This document shows, piece by piece, positions 8,709 through 16,203 of a stretch of DNA of 39,990 bases. Under the pieces are notes generated by a model. It was given only the letters and a program-made list of their open reading frames with translations. It was not told the origin of the DNA and searched no databases. The stretch comes from JBBDJB01 sp040880125 (lineage in GTDB: Bacteria > Planctomycetota > Planctomycetia > Pirellulales > JBBDJB01). Both the position numbers and the translations under genes were made by a program. The DNA is taken from the NCBI GenBank assembly GCA_040880125.1, contig JBBDJB010000017.1, positions 1 through 39,990 of the forward strand, given 5' to 3'. How positions within the stretch are numbered: the first letter of the stretch is position 1; each line of letters starts with the position of its first letter.

Positions 8709-9605
8709 CTAGCCGGCGTCACCGGGCTCGTCCGCACGATCAGGCAAGCCCGATAAGTAGTCGTCCAGTGCCCGGTAGTATGAGTCGGGATGAATATCGT
8801 TGTGCCCCAAGCCCGGCAGGTCGATGAACTGCTTTGGCTCGTTGGCCGCCTCGAACAGTTTCCGCCCGAGTGCATAGGGGACGACGCGATCCGCCGTGCC
8901 GTGGCTTTGCAGAAGCGGCCCGTGGTATTGGTCGATGATCGACAGCGAATCCAATCGGTTCCGCATCAGTAGTCGCACCGGCAACCACCAATAGTGCTCC
9001 GCCGCCACGTCTGGCAGTGAAGGAAAGGCATTCTGCAGCACCAGGGCACGGGCGCCGTCCCGCGCCGCCAGATCGACCGCCACACCGGCGCCTAGCGAGC
9101 GCCCCAGCAGCACGATCTCCCGCTCTTCAACACCTGCCCGCTCGGCCAGCCAATGCCGCGCGGCGCGGGCGTCGGCGACGATACCCTGCTCCGTCGGGCT
9201 TCCCTCGCTCTTTCCGTAACCGCGATAGTCAAAAATCAAGACCGACGCACGGAGTTGGCGGTTCAATCGCTCGATGATCGCCGCCCGGTGCGAAAGATTG
9301 CCCGCGTTCCCGTGTGAGAACAGAATCACCGCCTGCGGATTCTCATGATGGACGTACCAGCCGTGCAGCCGCGTGCCGTCCGCGGAGTGAAACGTGGCGT
9401 TCTCAACCGCCAATCCGTCAGGACTCCAAAACCCCTCGGGATGGCGCGAAGGAAGGAAAATCAAGCTGTTTTCCAGCATCATCATTCCGACAATCAAAAT
9501 GAAGTAGACGACAACCACGGTGGCGGTCGGCCGCATTGCGCGGCGAACTCGTGACCGAGGGCCTTGCGACCCCAAATCCTCTGAGGCGTTCACTGGTGTC
9601 GACAT
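8709..9605 (-). CDS. Membrane-anchored alpha/beta hydrolase (BEM46-like)
   Basis: A 298-residue serine hydrolase. One hydrophobic anchor spans about residues 27-50, then the alpha/beta fold: oxyanion strand LFSHGNAGN (95-103), FDYRGYGKSEG (125-135), nucleophile elbow GRSLGAG with Ser170, acid Asp239 in SHGTADRVVP, and His268 in GLGHND. All triad residues are present. This arrangement is typical of the BEM46/ABHD13-like group with unknown natural substrate. It is transcribed away from the DUF1571 gene and is separated from the deacetylase start by about 260 bases. An esterase or thioesterase role at the membrane is likely; specificity is unknown. Confidence 0.85.
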   Translation of the reverse strand: MSTPVNASEDLGSQGPRSRVRRAMRPTATVVVVYFILIVGMMMLENSLIFLPSRHPEGFWSPDGLAVENATFHSADGTRLHGWYVHHENPQAVILFSHGNAGNLSHRAAIIERLNRQLRASVLIFDYRGYGKSEGSPTEQGIVADARAARHWLAERAGVEEREIVLLGRSLGAGVAVDLAARDGARALVLQNAFPSLPDVAAEHYWWLPVRLLMRNRLDSLSIIDQYHGPLLQSHGTADRVVPYALGRKLFEAANEPKQFIDLPGLGHNDIHPDSYYRALDDYLSGLPDRADEPGDAG

Positions 9606-9914
9606 GATGCAGTTTTCGGAGTCAGTGTCGATGTGCCGGGCTCTCCGCCAGAAAGCGACGCTACCCCCACCCTACTCCCCGACGCACCCACAGTTAAACC
9701 CCGGAGCTTTTCTATAAGCGTCGCCGTGCGGCGGTGGCCCTGCACCCGACGTACATCTCCCAGCTTGTCCAATTCGTCCATTCGGAACTCGGGACGGCAA
9801 TACCCGGAGAAAACAAACCCGGCTTTGTGGAATCGCTGCCTGCGAGCCGTACAATTCTCTAGCCGTCTCGGATTTCATCCGAGACATCGCGCTCTCTTCA
9901 AATCAGGCATTCGC
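9606..9914 (+). other. Divergent intergenic region (hydrolase / DUF1571 gene)
   Basis: A 309-base gap between divergent genes. A frame from 9633 is open into the DUF1571 gene, but its first 90 residues are low-quality Arg/Ser/Pro reading and the signal peptide begins only at 9915, so I treat it as non-coding. It holds a TACAAT -10-like hexamer at 9850-9855 with only a weak -35 (TTGTGG, 19-base spacing), and a perfect palindrome described separately. Confidence 0.5.
9865..9885. promoter_or_regulatory. Perfect 21-base palindrome in the leader of the DUF1571 gene
   Basis: The arms GTCTCGGAT and ATCCGAGAC are exact reverse complements separated by TTC. It starts nine bases after a TACAAT -10-like hexamer (9850-9855) and ends 29 bases before the ATG at 9915. 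That is where a repressor operator overlapping the transcription start, or a 5' mRNA hairpin, would lie. Which of these it is cannot be decided from sequence. No second copy was noticed in the window. Confidence 0.5.
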
Positions 9915-10772
9915 ATGTTCACTTCATCGAAGCGTTCGGTCGTGTCGCGCATCTCTTGCCTGTGCACCGTGTTCGTCGCGGTGCTTGCCACCAGACAGGG
10001 CCTGGCGCAGCATCAGGAGGGGCATGCGGAGTCGGAGCAACATCCGCTGCAGGAGTGTCTACAATTCGTCGATAAGCAGCGGGAGTACATTCGCCGCACG
10101 ATTGCCGACTACGAATGCGTGCTGGTGAAGCGAGAGCGAATCGAAGGCGAACTGCAGGAAATGCAATACATGCGCGCCAGCGTTCGCCGCGAGCGGCGCG
10201 AAGGTGGCCAGGTCGTTCAGCCCTTTAGCGTCTACATGGAGCATTTGGCTCCCAAGCGGCTGGCAGGCCGCCGCATGCTGTATGTGGAAGGGGCGAACGA
10301 CGGAAAAATCCTCGTCCGCAAAGGCGGCTCGAGCTTTCGCTTCGTCACGCTGAACGTCTCGCCGGACAGCCCCGCCGCGCGGCGCGAGAGCTTGCTGCCC
10401 ATTACAGACGTCGGCTTTGAAAAGATGGCCGAGTCGTTCTACCAGAAAATTCAACAAGATATGGGCGTCGACGCGTCGGGAGAGAACACGCGCGTCGACT
10501 ACTTCAAACAGGCCCGGATCAACGGGCGGCCTACCACGCGGGTGAAGGTAACGCATCCTCGGCCGCAAGACGGCCTGAACTTCCACATCGCGAACGTCTA
10601 TATCGACGACGAGTACCAGGTGCCGGTGCGTGTCGACACGTACGACTGGCCACAGTCCGGCGAAGGTCAGCCGCTGCTCATCAACGAGTTCACCTACGTG
10701 GATCTGAAAATCAATATCGGACTTTCGAATGAAGATTTCGCGGAAAGCCGCATTCGTTCGACAGAGCCGTAG
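9915..10772 (+). CDS. Exported DUF1571 family protein
   Basis: A 285-residue secreted protein from the ATG at 9915: Lys/Arg-rich start, hydrophobic core ISCLCTVFVAVLA, and a likely signal-peptidase site after LATRQGLA. The mature part, beginning with QFVDKQREYIRRTIADYECVLVKRERI, has the DUF1571 pattern common in planctomycetes: an outer-membrane lipoprotein-sorting-like beta fold with KxRxxG elements, MLYVEGANDGKILVRKGG, and ending in FTYVDLKINIGLSNEDF. The biochemical role of DUF1571 is not known. It is a single gene, convergent with UbiD, with palindromic repeats in the gap. Confidence 0.85.
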   Translation: MFTSSKRSVVSRISCLCTVFVAVLATRQGLAQHQEGHAESEQHPLQECLQFVDKQREYIRRTIADYECVLVKRERIEGELQEMQYMRASVRRERREGGQVVQPFSVYMEHLAPKRLAGRRMLYVEGANDGKILVRKGGSSFRFVTLNVSPDSPAARRESLLPITDVGFEKMAESFYQKIQQDMGVDASGENTRVDYFKQARINGRPTTRVKVTHPRPQDGLNFHIANVYIDDEYQVPVRVDTYDWPQSGEGQPLLINEFTYVDLKINIGLSNEDFAESRIRSTEP

Positions 10773-10814
10773 CGGCGTGTGAGCACGCGGTGCCACAGCT
10801 TTTTGCTCCGTGAC

Positions 10815-10967
10815 GTGGGACAGATTTTCATGTCTGGCTACATCATGGTGGCACAGGCATTCCTGTCTGTGCGATGACTGCCAGATGCAGTACCCCCTCT
10901 CCCCAGCCCTCTCCCCGTTGGGGAGAGGGAGCAAAGCCAAGCGTGGCACAGACATTCCTGTCTGTGC
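10815..10967 (+). repeat. Composite palindromic repeat cluster (family 1, locus A)
   Basis: Between two convergent stops lie a degenerate copy (10815-10839, about 19/25 identical), a good copy (10848-10872) and a near-perfect copy (10943-10967) of a 25-base unit GTGG + hairpin. The hairpin arms are GCACAGACA and TGTCTGTGC with TTCC loop; the third copy is perfect, the second has one G-T pair. Between the good copies is a different element: CCCTCTCCCC repeated at 10895 and 10907, the second pairing with GGGGAGAGGG (10920-10929) as a perfect 10-bp stem with a 3-base loop. The same order recurs at 25817-25942. The last copy ends nine bases beyond the UbiD stop. Confidence 0.85.
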
Positions 10968-10975
10968 AATCACCA

Positions 10976-12820
10976 TCAAAGGATCCCGTGCAGCGGTCCG
11001 CCGCGGGCGGCCAATCGGTCGACCCGCCTGGTGACTTCCGGATCGGGAACGAGCGGCGGAGCGTGATGCGGCTTGGACCGGGCGTCGATCACCAGCGGCC
11101 CTCGACAGCCCCAATGCTTGTCCGCCACAAACGCGCCCGCTCCATGCACATCGAGGGCCGGATTACTCCGCGTGAACGTGACCCATAGGAAGTTGTTCAC
11201 GGTTCTCGCGGCGAATTCGCTATTGTCCACGACAACCACTAGTGCAACGCCGCGCGCCTGCACGTCGGTCTCGTCAAGTTCGCTGCACAGACGCTCGAGC
11301 AGTTCCAACTGACGCTGGCGATCGTCGTCGCACGGAGGCCCCTCCAGCACGATGAGTCCCGGCAGCACCAAGTGCGGGTTGCGGAACTCCTCGGGCAGCC
11401 GCATCTCACTCGGCAGTTGGGTGGCCAATTCCCGCCGCGGAGCACCGACCGCCGCGATCACCAGCTTTGATCCTTCATTCAATCCGGTGCCGCTGTAATC
11501 GAGCGTATCCATGGTGGTGCACGTATGGAAATGCAAATCCCGCCCCCATTCGACCCGGGCGAGCACGTGCTGCAGGAACGCGCTGACGTCATGGATGTCG
11601 AGCTGCGGGTCATCGCCTTTCGCGGCCAACCACAGATATTTGGCGAGCGAAAGCTGGCCTTGGCCCAGGATCGCATTGGCCTGCGTAAGTAACTCCTGCG
11701 GCCGTGTTACTTCGCCGTGAGGCGTATAGCGCTCGCTGCCAATGGCCAGCAACAGCGGGTGCACACCAGCGGCGTCCACTGCATGCACCGCATGGACGCC
11801 GGGAATCACTGTTGGAATCAGGGGACCCGTGATCTCGTGAATCAACCGACCGAAGATCGTGTCTTCCTGCGGCGGCCGGCCGACGACGGTAAAGGGCCAG
11901 ATCGCCCCGTCGCGGTGATAAACGTTTTCAACCCGCAGCACCGGAAAATCATGCGTCAGGCTGTAATAGCCCAGGTGGTCGCCGAACGGCCCCTCAGGAA
12001 GCCGTCGCTCGGGATCGACGACGCCCGTGATGCAGAAATCGGTCTGGGCGTGAATCGCTAGCTCGCCGTCGCGCACGATCATCGGCACGCGATGCCCCCC
12101 CAGCGCGCCGGCAAATGCCAGCTCGGAGACGTTCTCGGGCAGCGGCATCACCGCCGCCAACATCATCGCGGGCGGCCCGCCGACGAACACGTTCACACGA
12201 AACGGCACGCCGCGGCGCAGCGCCGCCTCATGATGCACGCCAATTGTGCGATGAATCTGGTAATGCAGCCCCACCTCGTGATCCGGCTTATACTGTCCGC
12301 CGGAGAGTTGCACGCGATACATGCCCAGGTTGGACCGGCCCAGTCCTGGATGGTCGGCGTGCTCAGTGTAAACCTGCGGCAGCGTAATAAATGCTCCACC
12401 GTCGTCGGGCCAACTCACCTGCTGCGGCAGTTGTCCGATGGTAGTTTGGTTTGCCAGGATGGGTCCGGTGCGAACCTGCCGGGGGCGCATGGCCAATGCG
12501 AGCCGCCCGGCCGGGAGATACCGAGTCGGCTGCTTCCAGAACGCAGCGCTGTCCGCCTTCAGTTCGACGAGCCGTCGTACCGCGTTGAGCGTGTCTCGAA
12601 ACAGGTATCGCGCCCGACCGATGGTGCCGAACAAGTTGCTCACCATCGGAAAGCGGCAGCCGACGATGTTGGCAAAGTAAATCGCTGGCCCGCCGGCCTG
12701 GTAGACGCGGCGATGAATCTCCGCGGCTTCGAGCCGGGCGTCGACTGGCTCCTCAATGCACACGATCTGCCCGGTGGCGGCCAATGCATCGACGCATTCC
12801 CGGAGTGTTCGGTAGCCCAT
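10976..12820 (-). CDS. UbiD family decarboxylase
   Basis: A 614-residue protein from the ATG at 12820. UbiD enzymes use prenylated FMN for reversible decarboxylation of aromatic or unsaturated acids. The catalytic Arg and two Glu fit: Arg169 in NLGMYRVQ, Glu271 in DPERRL and Glu276 in PEGPFGDH, the last two five residues apart as in Fdc1/UbiD. HYQIHRTIGVHHE (186-198) supplies the cofactor/metal His, and TFTRSNPALDVH near 555 is the typical C-terminal segment. At 614 residues it belongs to the longer UbiD-like group linked to menaquinone (futalosine) or 4-hydroxybenzoate metabolism. No UbiX-type flavin prenyltransferase is in the window. It is a single gene divergent from trxA. Confidence 0.9.
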   Translation of the reverse strand: MGYRTLRECVDALAATGQIVCIEEPVDARLEAAEIHRRVYQAGGPAIYFANIVGCRFPMVSNLFGTIGRARYLFRDTLNAVRRLVELKADSAAFWKQPTRYLPAGRLALAMRPRQVRTGPILANQTTIGQLPQQVSWPDDGGAFITLPQVYTEHADHPGLGRSNLGMYRVQLSGGQYKPDHEVGLHYQIHRTIGVHHEAALRRGVPFRVNVFVGGPPAMMLAAVMPLPENVSELAFAGALGGHRVPMIVRDGELAIHAQTDFCITGVVDPERRLPEGPFGDHLGYYSLTHDFPVLRVENVYHRDGAIWPFTVVGRPPQEDTIFGRLIHEITGPLIPTVIPGVHAVHAVDAAGVHPLLLAIGSERYTPHGEVTRPQELLTQANAILGQGQLSLAKYLWLAAKGDDPQLDIHDVSAFLQHVLARVEWGRDLHFHTCTTMDTLDYSGTGLNEGSKLVIAAVGAPRRELATQLPSEMRLPEEFRNPHLVLPGLIVLEGPPCDDDRQRQLELLERLCSELDETDVQARGVALVVVVDNSEFAARTVNNFLWVTFTRSNPALDVHGAGAFVADKHWGCRGPLVIDARSKPHHAPPLVPDPEVTRRVDRLAARGGPLHGIL

Positions 12821-12958
12821 GTAGATCGGCGGCTCTTTACAGGAAGGTGCAACTCAAATGCGAGGGGGTCTAAAAAGTCAGGACCGCGTCGAAACGGCCG
12901 TGTCCAATTCCCGCCCAATCACCGGTTCGCTGCGATTCTACACGGCCGAACCCCTGGT

Positions 12959-12986
12959 TTGACAAGCCATCGCAGCTATCTATAAT
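12959..12986 (+). promoter_or_regulatory. Consensus sigma-70 promoter of trxA
   Basis: TTGACA (12959-12964) and TATAAT (12981-12986) match both consensus hexamers exactly with a 16-base spacer. Transcription would start near 12993, giving a leader of about 140 bases before trxA. The site lies in the 312-base divergent gap 12821-13132, in which nothing else coding was seen; no clear promoter for UbiD was found on the other strand. Confidence 0.8.
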
Positions 12987-13132
12987 TCCGTGTTTCCCAG
13001 GCAATTCGCACAGGAAACCGGCTCTTGGCGCCTTGCCAACCGATCCGATTTTGCGGCTGATCCGGCATTCTTTCCTACCGAAGAAAACATCTCCGACAGT
13101 CATCCGCACTGCCCTTTCAGGAGACTGAGAAC

Positions 13133-13459
13133 ATGGCCAACGTCACTGAGTTCAATGACAACAACTTCGATTCCGAGGTCCTTCAGTCATCCGAGCCGGT
13201 GCTGGTCGACTTTTGGGCGCCCTGGTGCGGGCCGTGCCGACAGATTGCTCCCTTGATCGAAGAACTCGCCGGGGAAAACAGCGGCTCGGTGAAAATCGGT
13301 AAGCTGAACGTCGACGACAGCCCCGGCGCCGCTCAAAACTACGGCGTCAGTAGCATTCCCACCTTGATGGTCTTCAAGGGGGGCGAGGTCGTCGAGCGCT
13401 TCGTCGGTATCCAACCCAAGAGCCGCCTGCAGCAGGCACTCGACTCCGCCAAGGGCTGA
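13133..13459 (+). CDS. trxA: Thioredoxin
   Basis: A 108-residue cytoplasmic disulfide reductase of standard length. The active site WCGPC is at 31-35 within LVDFWAPWCGPC, and the cis-Pro loop SSIPTLMVFKGGE follows near residue 75. The start at 13133 has AGGAG at 13119-13123, nine bases upstream. The gene stands alone behind a consensus promoter, between UbiD (divergent) and a lipoprotein gene 327 bases downstream. All residues needed for the thioredoxin reaction are present. Confidence 0.97.
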   Translation: MANVTEFNDNNFDSEVLQSSEPVLVDFWAPWCGPCRQIAPLIEELAGENSGSVKIGKLNVDDSPGAAQNYGVSSIPTLMVFKGGEVVERFVGIQPKSRLQQALDSAKG

Positions 13460-13786
13460 TGCCGATACTTCGCGGCCATGCTTGGACGCTTCTCGGGCTG
13501 CATCGTTGAAGGCTCGCCGTCGATGCGGCCGACGGGGGCATGCTTGCCGTGCTATCGCGGCCTTTGATCCCGTCTTGACGCCGCCGGTCCGATTGGGGAG
13601 ACTTCGCACCCCAGCCGCGGCCGAACCGCTTGCCGTGCAGTTCTCGCGCTGCCGCTCATCCGTGATGCGCGGCATAGTAGCGGCTTGTAAACAGTTTCGG
13701 CCGGGGACGATCCATCGGAGGGAAAGGCGCGGACGGCACGCCGTGCCTCGCGCATCGCACATTTCCAGGGAAGGGAGACCAGTTCC
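13460..13786 (+). other. Intergenic region between trxA and the lipoprotein gene
   Basis: A 327-base stretch with no credible coding frame; the open frames are Arg-rich and short. No T-run terminator was seen after trxA. A GGGAAGGGAG purine run at the 3' end (about 13770-13779) is the likely ribosome-binding region of the following lipoprotein gene. Confidence 0.4.
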
Positions 13787-14407
13787 ATGCAGCGAATTGG
13801 ACGGACGTTGCTCGGTATCCTGGCGGCCGCCTGCCTAGCCGGCTGCGGCGGCGGGGGAGACGATACGGCAGGGGAGCAGAATGCCGACGTGGTCGCCGCT
13901 GCTGGTGATTCAGCGGCCGTTGCCCATCAACAACCCGAGAAGGCGGTGCAAGCCTTTTTGGAGGCGGTTCGCCTCGGCGACGATCAGGGAGCGGTGGCGC
14001 TGTTGACCCCCAAGGCCCGTACCGAAACCGAGCGGATGGACATGATGATCGCTCCGCCCGGCAGCGATACCGCATCGTTCCGGATCGGAGAAGTTCGCGA
14101 TACCGGTCCTGAGGTGGCGGAGGTCGACAGCACGTGGACTGACGTTGATCAGAGCGGCAAGCCAGCCACTAATGAAATCACCTGGGTGGTTCGAAACTCC
14201 CAAGATGGATGGCGAATCTCAGGCATGGCCGCAAAAATCTTTCCTGATCGACCGGCGGTAATGCTCAATTTCGAAGATCCCCAGGACATGATCGAGCAAC
14301 AACGCCTGGCCGATCAGGAAATGGTGCGACGCGCACAAGAGGCGCAGGCGGGCGGATCGGGCGAAGCTCGCACCGCACAAGATCCGTTTAGCCAAGGACC
14401 TCAGTAG
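13787..14407 (+). CDS. Lipoprotein of unknown function
   Basis: A 206-residue protein with a bacterial lipoprotein signal: MQRIGRTLLGILAAACLAGC, lipobox LAGC, acylated Cys20. After a Gly/Asp/Ala-rich linker, residues 45-150 (PEKAVQAFLEAVRLGDDQGAV...WRISGMA) look like a small NTF2-like/DUF4878-type alpha+beta domain that often follows lipobox signals in planctomycetes. The tail (150-206) is Gln/Glu/Ala-rich and probably helical. It is followed by a clear terminator, so it is likely monocistronic. No catalytic residues were recognised; the fold assignment is tentative. Confidence 0.75.
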   Translation: MQRIGRTLLGILAAACLAGCGGGGDDTAGEQNADVVAAAGDSAAVAHQQPEKAVQAFLEAVRLGDDQGAVALLTPKARTETERMDMMIAPPGSDTASFRIGEVRDTGPEVAEVDSTWTDVDQSGKPATNEITWVVRNSQDGWRISGMAAKIFPDRPAVMLNFEDPQDMIEQQRLADQEMVRRAQEAQAGGSGEARTAQDPFSQGPQ

Positions 14408-14497
14408 CACTGGTGCGTGCGGCTTTTGAAGGCCGCCCGTACCGGAACGACGCATGGTAAGTAACTAGCTGCAAACGAATTAGGCTGTTTAGCATCA

Positions 14498-14531
14498 GGG
14501 GTCTCGCTCGATAGGGCGAGGCCCCTTTTTT
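14498..14531 (+). terminator. Rho-independent terminator of the lipoprotein gene
   Basis: GGGGTCTCGC pairs with GCGAGGCCCC (ten pairs, one G-T) around an 8-base loop and is followed at once by six T. It lies 91 bases after the lipoprotein stop, on the plus strand. Confidence 0.85.
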
Positions 14532-14900
14532 CATGCGCCGCGCTGGACAAGGGGCTGCGACAAGCTAGGCTTGAAAACCGTCAATTTGACGCACTCGCCC
14601 CAGAAGTCCGGATCTGCGTATTCGCTGCATGTTTTATCAGTTGCACTCCTTGACAAGCTAGCTGGCCGTGTTAATTTAGGCGGCCTAGCCTTTGCAGTCG
14701 AATACAGACTCCGCATTCCGGAAATTTTGCGGATTTTGCCGGCGCTAGTTCCCACCCCCACAATGCCGGCTCGACAACCTCCCTTTTTCGTGGCCGTCGC
14801 GAATTCAGGGGAGAGAAAGAATGCAGGCGGCACAGTTTTTTCAAGGGAATGCGTAGGTACCTAGTTTCTCAGTATTTGTCAGTATTTGGAGGACGTAACG
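14532..14900 (+). promoter_or_regulatory. Leader/promoter region of the Cys-His-Gly protein gene
   Basis: This gap of about 370 bases contains a sigma-70-like promoter at 14650-14677: TTGACA, 16-base spacer, TAATTT. It would give a leader of about 215 bases. A frame at 14571-14864 is open but shows no family resemblance and overlaps the promoter, so I do not call it. GGAGGA at 14888-14893 is the ribosome-binding site of the next gene. Confidence 0.5.
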
Positions 14901-15302
14901 ATGAATCGAACGTTAGTTTTGGGAATCGCGATTTTGCTCGCGGTTGTTGGGCTGGCCCTGATGGGCGGCGAGAAGCAAGCGGTCGCCGGTCACGGCTGCC
15001 ATGGTGGTGGTGGCCACGGTTGCCACGGCGTTTCGGACTGCCACGGTGGCGGAGCCGTTGACGCTTGTAACGGCCGCTCGCGCTGCCACGGCTTGTTCAG
15101 TGGTCGTCGCAAGGGTTGCCACGGCCGTCGTAACCGTTGCCATGGCGCGGCGCCGGCTTGCTGCGGTGCGGTCGTCCAGCCGGGTTGCCACGGCGGCGCA
15201 GTGCCCTACGGCGCGCCCTATGACGGTGGTGCTGGCCCCGGTAGCGACGCTCCTGCCCCGCCCGCTGAGGGAGAGGCCGCTCCGGCCCCGCCCCAGGCCT
15301 AG
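14901..15302 (+). CDS. Small exported Cys-His-Gly repeat protein
   Basis: A 133-residue protein from the ATG at 14901, chosen because GGAGGA lies seven bases upstream; a TTG at 14886 overlaps that site. A signal peptide (hydrophobic core VLGIAILLAVVGLALMG) is followed by the tripeptide CHG seven times (Cys33, 41, 47, 62, 73, 80, 96), with CNG and CCG variants between: ten Cys in about 64 residues, spaced 6-16 apart and embedded in Gly, Arg and His. The C-terminal 30 residues are Pro/Ala/Gly-rich. Regular Cys-His pairs suggest metal binding or a disulfide-linked envelope protein. It lacks CXXCH haem sites. The function is unknown; it is monocistronic between two terminators. Confidence 0.8.
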   Translation: MNRTLVLGIAILLAVVGLALMGGEKQAVAGHGCHGGGGHGCHGVSDCHGGGAVDACNGRSRCHGLFSGRRKGCHGRRNRCHGAAPACCGAVVQPGCHGGAVPYGAPYDGGAGPGSDAPAPPAEGEAAPAPPQA

Positions 15303-15332
15303 TAAGGCATCGGGGAACGACAGCAAATCCTC

Positions 15333-15373
15333 AAGCCGGATTCTTCCACGATGGGAGGTCCGGCTTCTTTCTT
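15333..15373 (+). terminator. Probable terminator after the Cys-His-Gly protein gene
   Basis: AAGCCGGA (15333-15340) pairs exactly with TCCGGCTT (15359-15366) and is followed by CTTTCTT. The loop is long (18 bases), so efficiency is uncertain. Confidence 0.6.
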
Positions 15374-15546
15374 GCGCTTTGTGCGGGGTATGTATTTGGA
15401 CGTGGCGGCGATCACTCGCCCGCCCGGCCAGCGGGAGAGATTTCGTAGCGGTGCGGCGATGACCGCGCTGCTAGAGTTGTTTAGACTGCAACCTCGCCCA
15501 AGCTTCAGGGCGACCATTCGATTATCACCCACAACGGTCCGCCTTC

Positions 15547-16203
15547 ATGACCTCGCTGCCACCGACCGCTTCGGAAGCCACGCCCACGCTCCCGCCGCAA
15601 GGCGTCCGCACCACGCTGTCGCTGCTGCTGGTGATTCATCTGTTCGCGCTATTGGTGGCCGTGGCCTCCAACTTCCTGCCGGTCTCGCCGATGCGGGCGC
15701 AGCTCCGGGACGTTCCGCTGGTGCGTCCGTATCTCCAGCTTTTGCACATGGACCTGGCCTACAACTACCACCTGACTTACGCCACGGAAGTCGACTTCGA
15801 ACACCGGCTCGTCATCCAGTTGGCGGGTAATGCACCGGATGAGGCGATCATGCTTCCGACGGAACTTTGGCCGCCCGTTCGGCAACAGCGCGTCTACAAC
15901 TTGACGCGGACGATGGCGCTGAATCTGGGCGATGACGCCATCGAAGGCGTACTGCCCCGGACGGTGGCCGCGGGCCTATTGGCTCGTCGCGACATTGCTA
16001 CTGGCCCGAACCGGTTGCGGCTGGAATACTTTCAGCCGGTTCGCCGCGAGGAATACGGGCGGTTGACGGAAACCGGCTCGACCGAGCGAAACGGTACTTT
16101 CCGCACCGCCTACGAGGCGAACCTGATCCGGTTCGGCGGCCAGTGGAGCCTGGTGAAGCAGGCGTCGGCCTCCGAAGCAGCCCCCGTGGTGGACGGGCCA
16201 TGA
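15547..16203 (+). CDS. Membrane-anchored protein coupled to the HTTM gene
   Basis: A 218-residue protein of unknown function. One membrane segment (LSLLLVIHLFALLVAVASNFL, about 24-44) anchors it with the rest presumably outside; it continues with PYLQLLHMDLAYNYHLTYATEVDFEHRLVIQL. No catalytic motif was recognised. Its stop TGA overlaps the start of the next gene in an ATGA junction, so the two are translationally coupled. The pairing with an HTTM protein and the 'AYNYHLTYA' segment suggest a dedicated partner, possibly presenting or stabilising it; this is inference. Confidence 0.75.
   Translation: MTSLPPTASEATPTLPPQGVRTTLSLLLVIHLFALLVAVASNFLPVSPMRAQLRDVPLVRPYLQLLHMDLAYNYHLTYATEVDFEHRLVIQLAGNAPDEAIMLPTELWPPVRQQRVYNLTRTMALNLGDDAIEGVLPRTVAAGLLARRDIATGPNRLRLEYFQPVRREEYGRLTETGSTERNGTFRTAYEANLIRFGGQWSLVKQASASEAAPVVDGP

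Noticed and set aside
9633..9914. N-terminal extension of the DUF1571 protein
   Set aside because: It would bury a good signal peptide starting at 9915 behind 94 unlikely residues.
10848..10967. Repeats considered as a CRISPR array
   Set aside because: Only two or three units, palindromic, spacers of unequal length, one of them a repeat itself; no cas gene nearby.
14571..14864. 97-codon frame before the Cys-His-Gly gene
   Set aside because: Overlaps the likely promoter, lacks a ribosome-binding site and has no coding character.
14934..15280. CHG repeats considered as a multihaem cytochrome
   Set aside because: The Cys-His pairs are adjacent (CHG); there is no CXXCH haem-binding motif.
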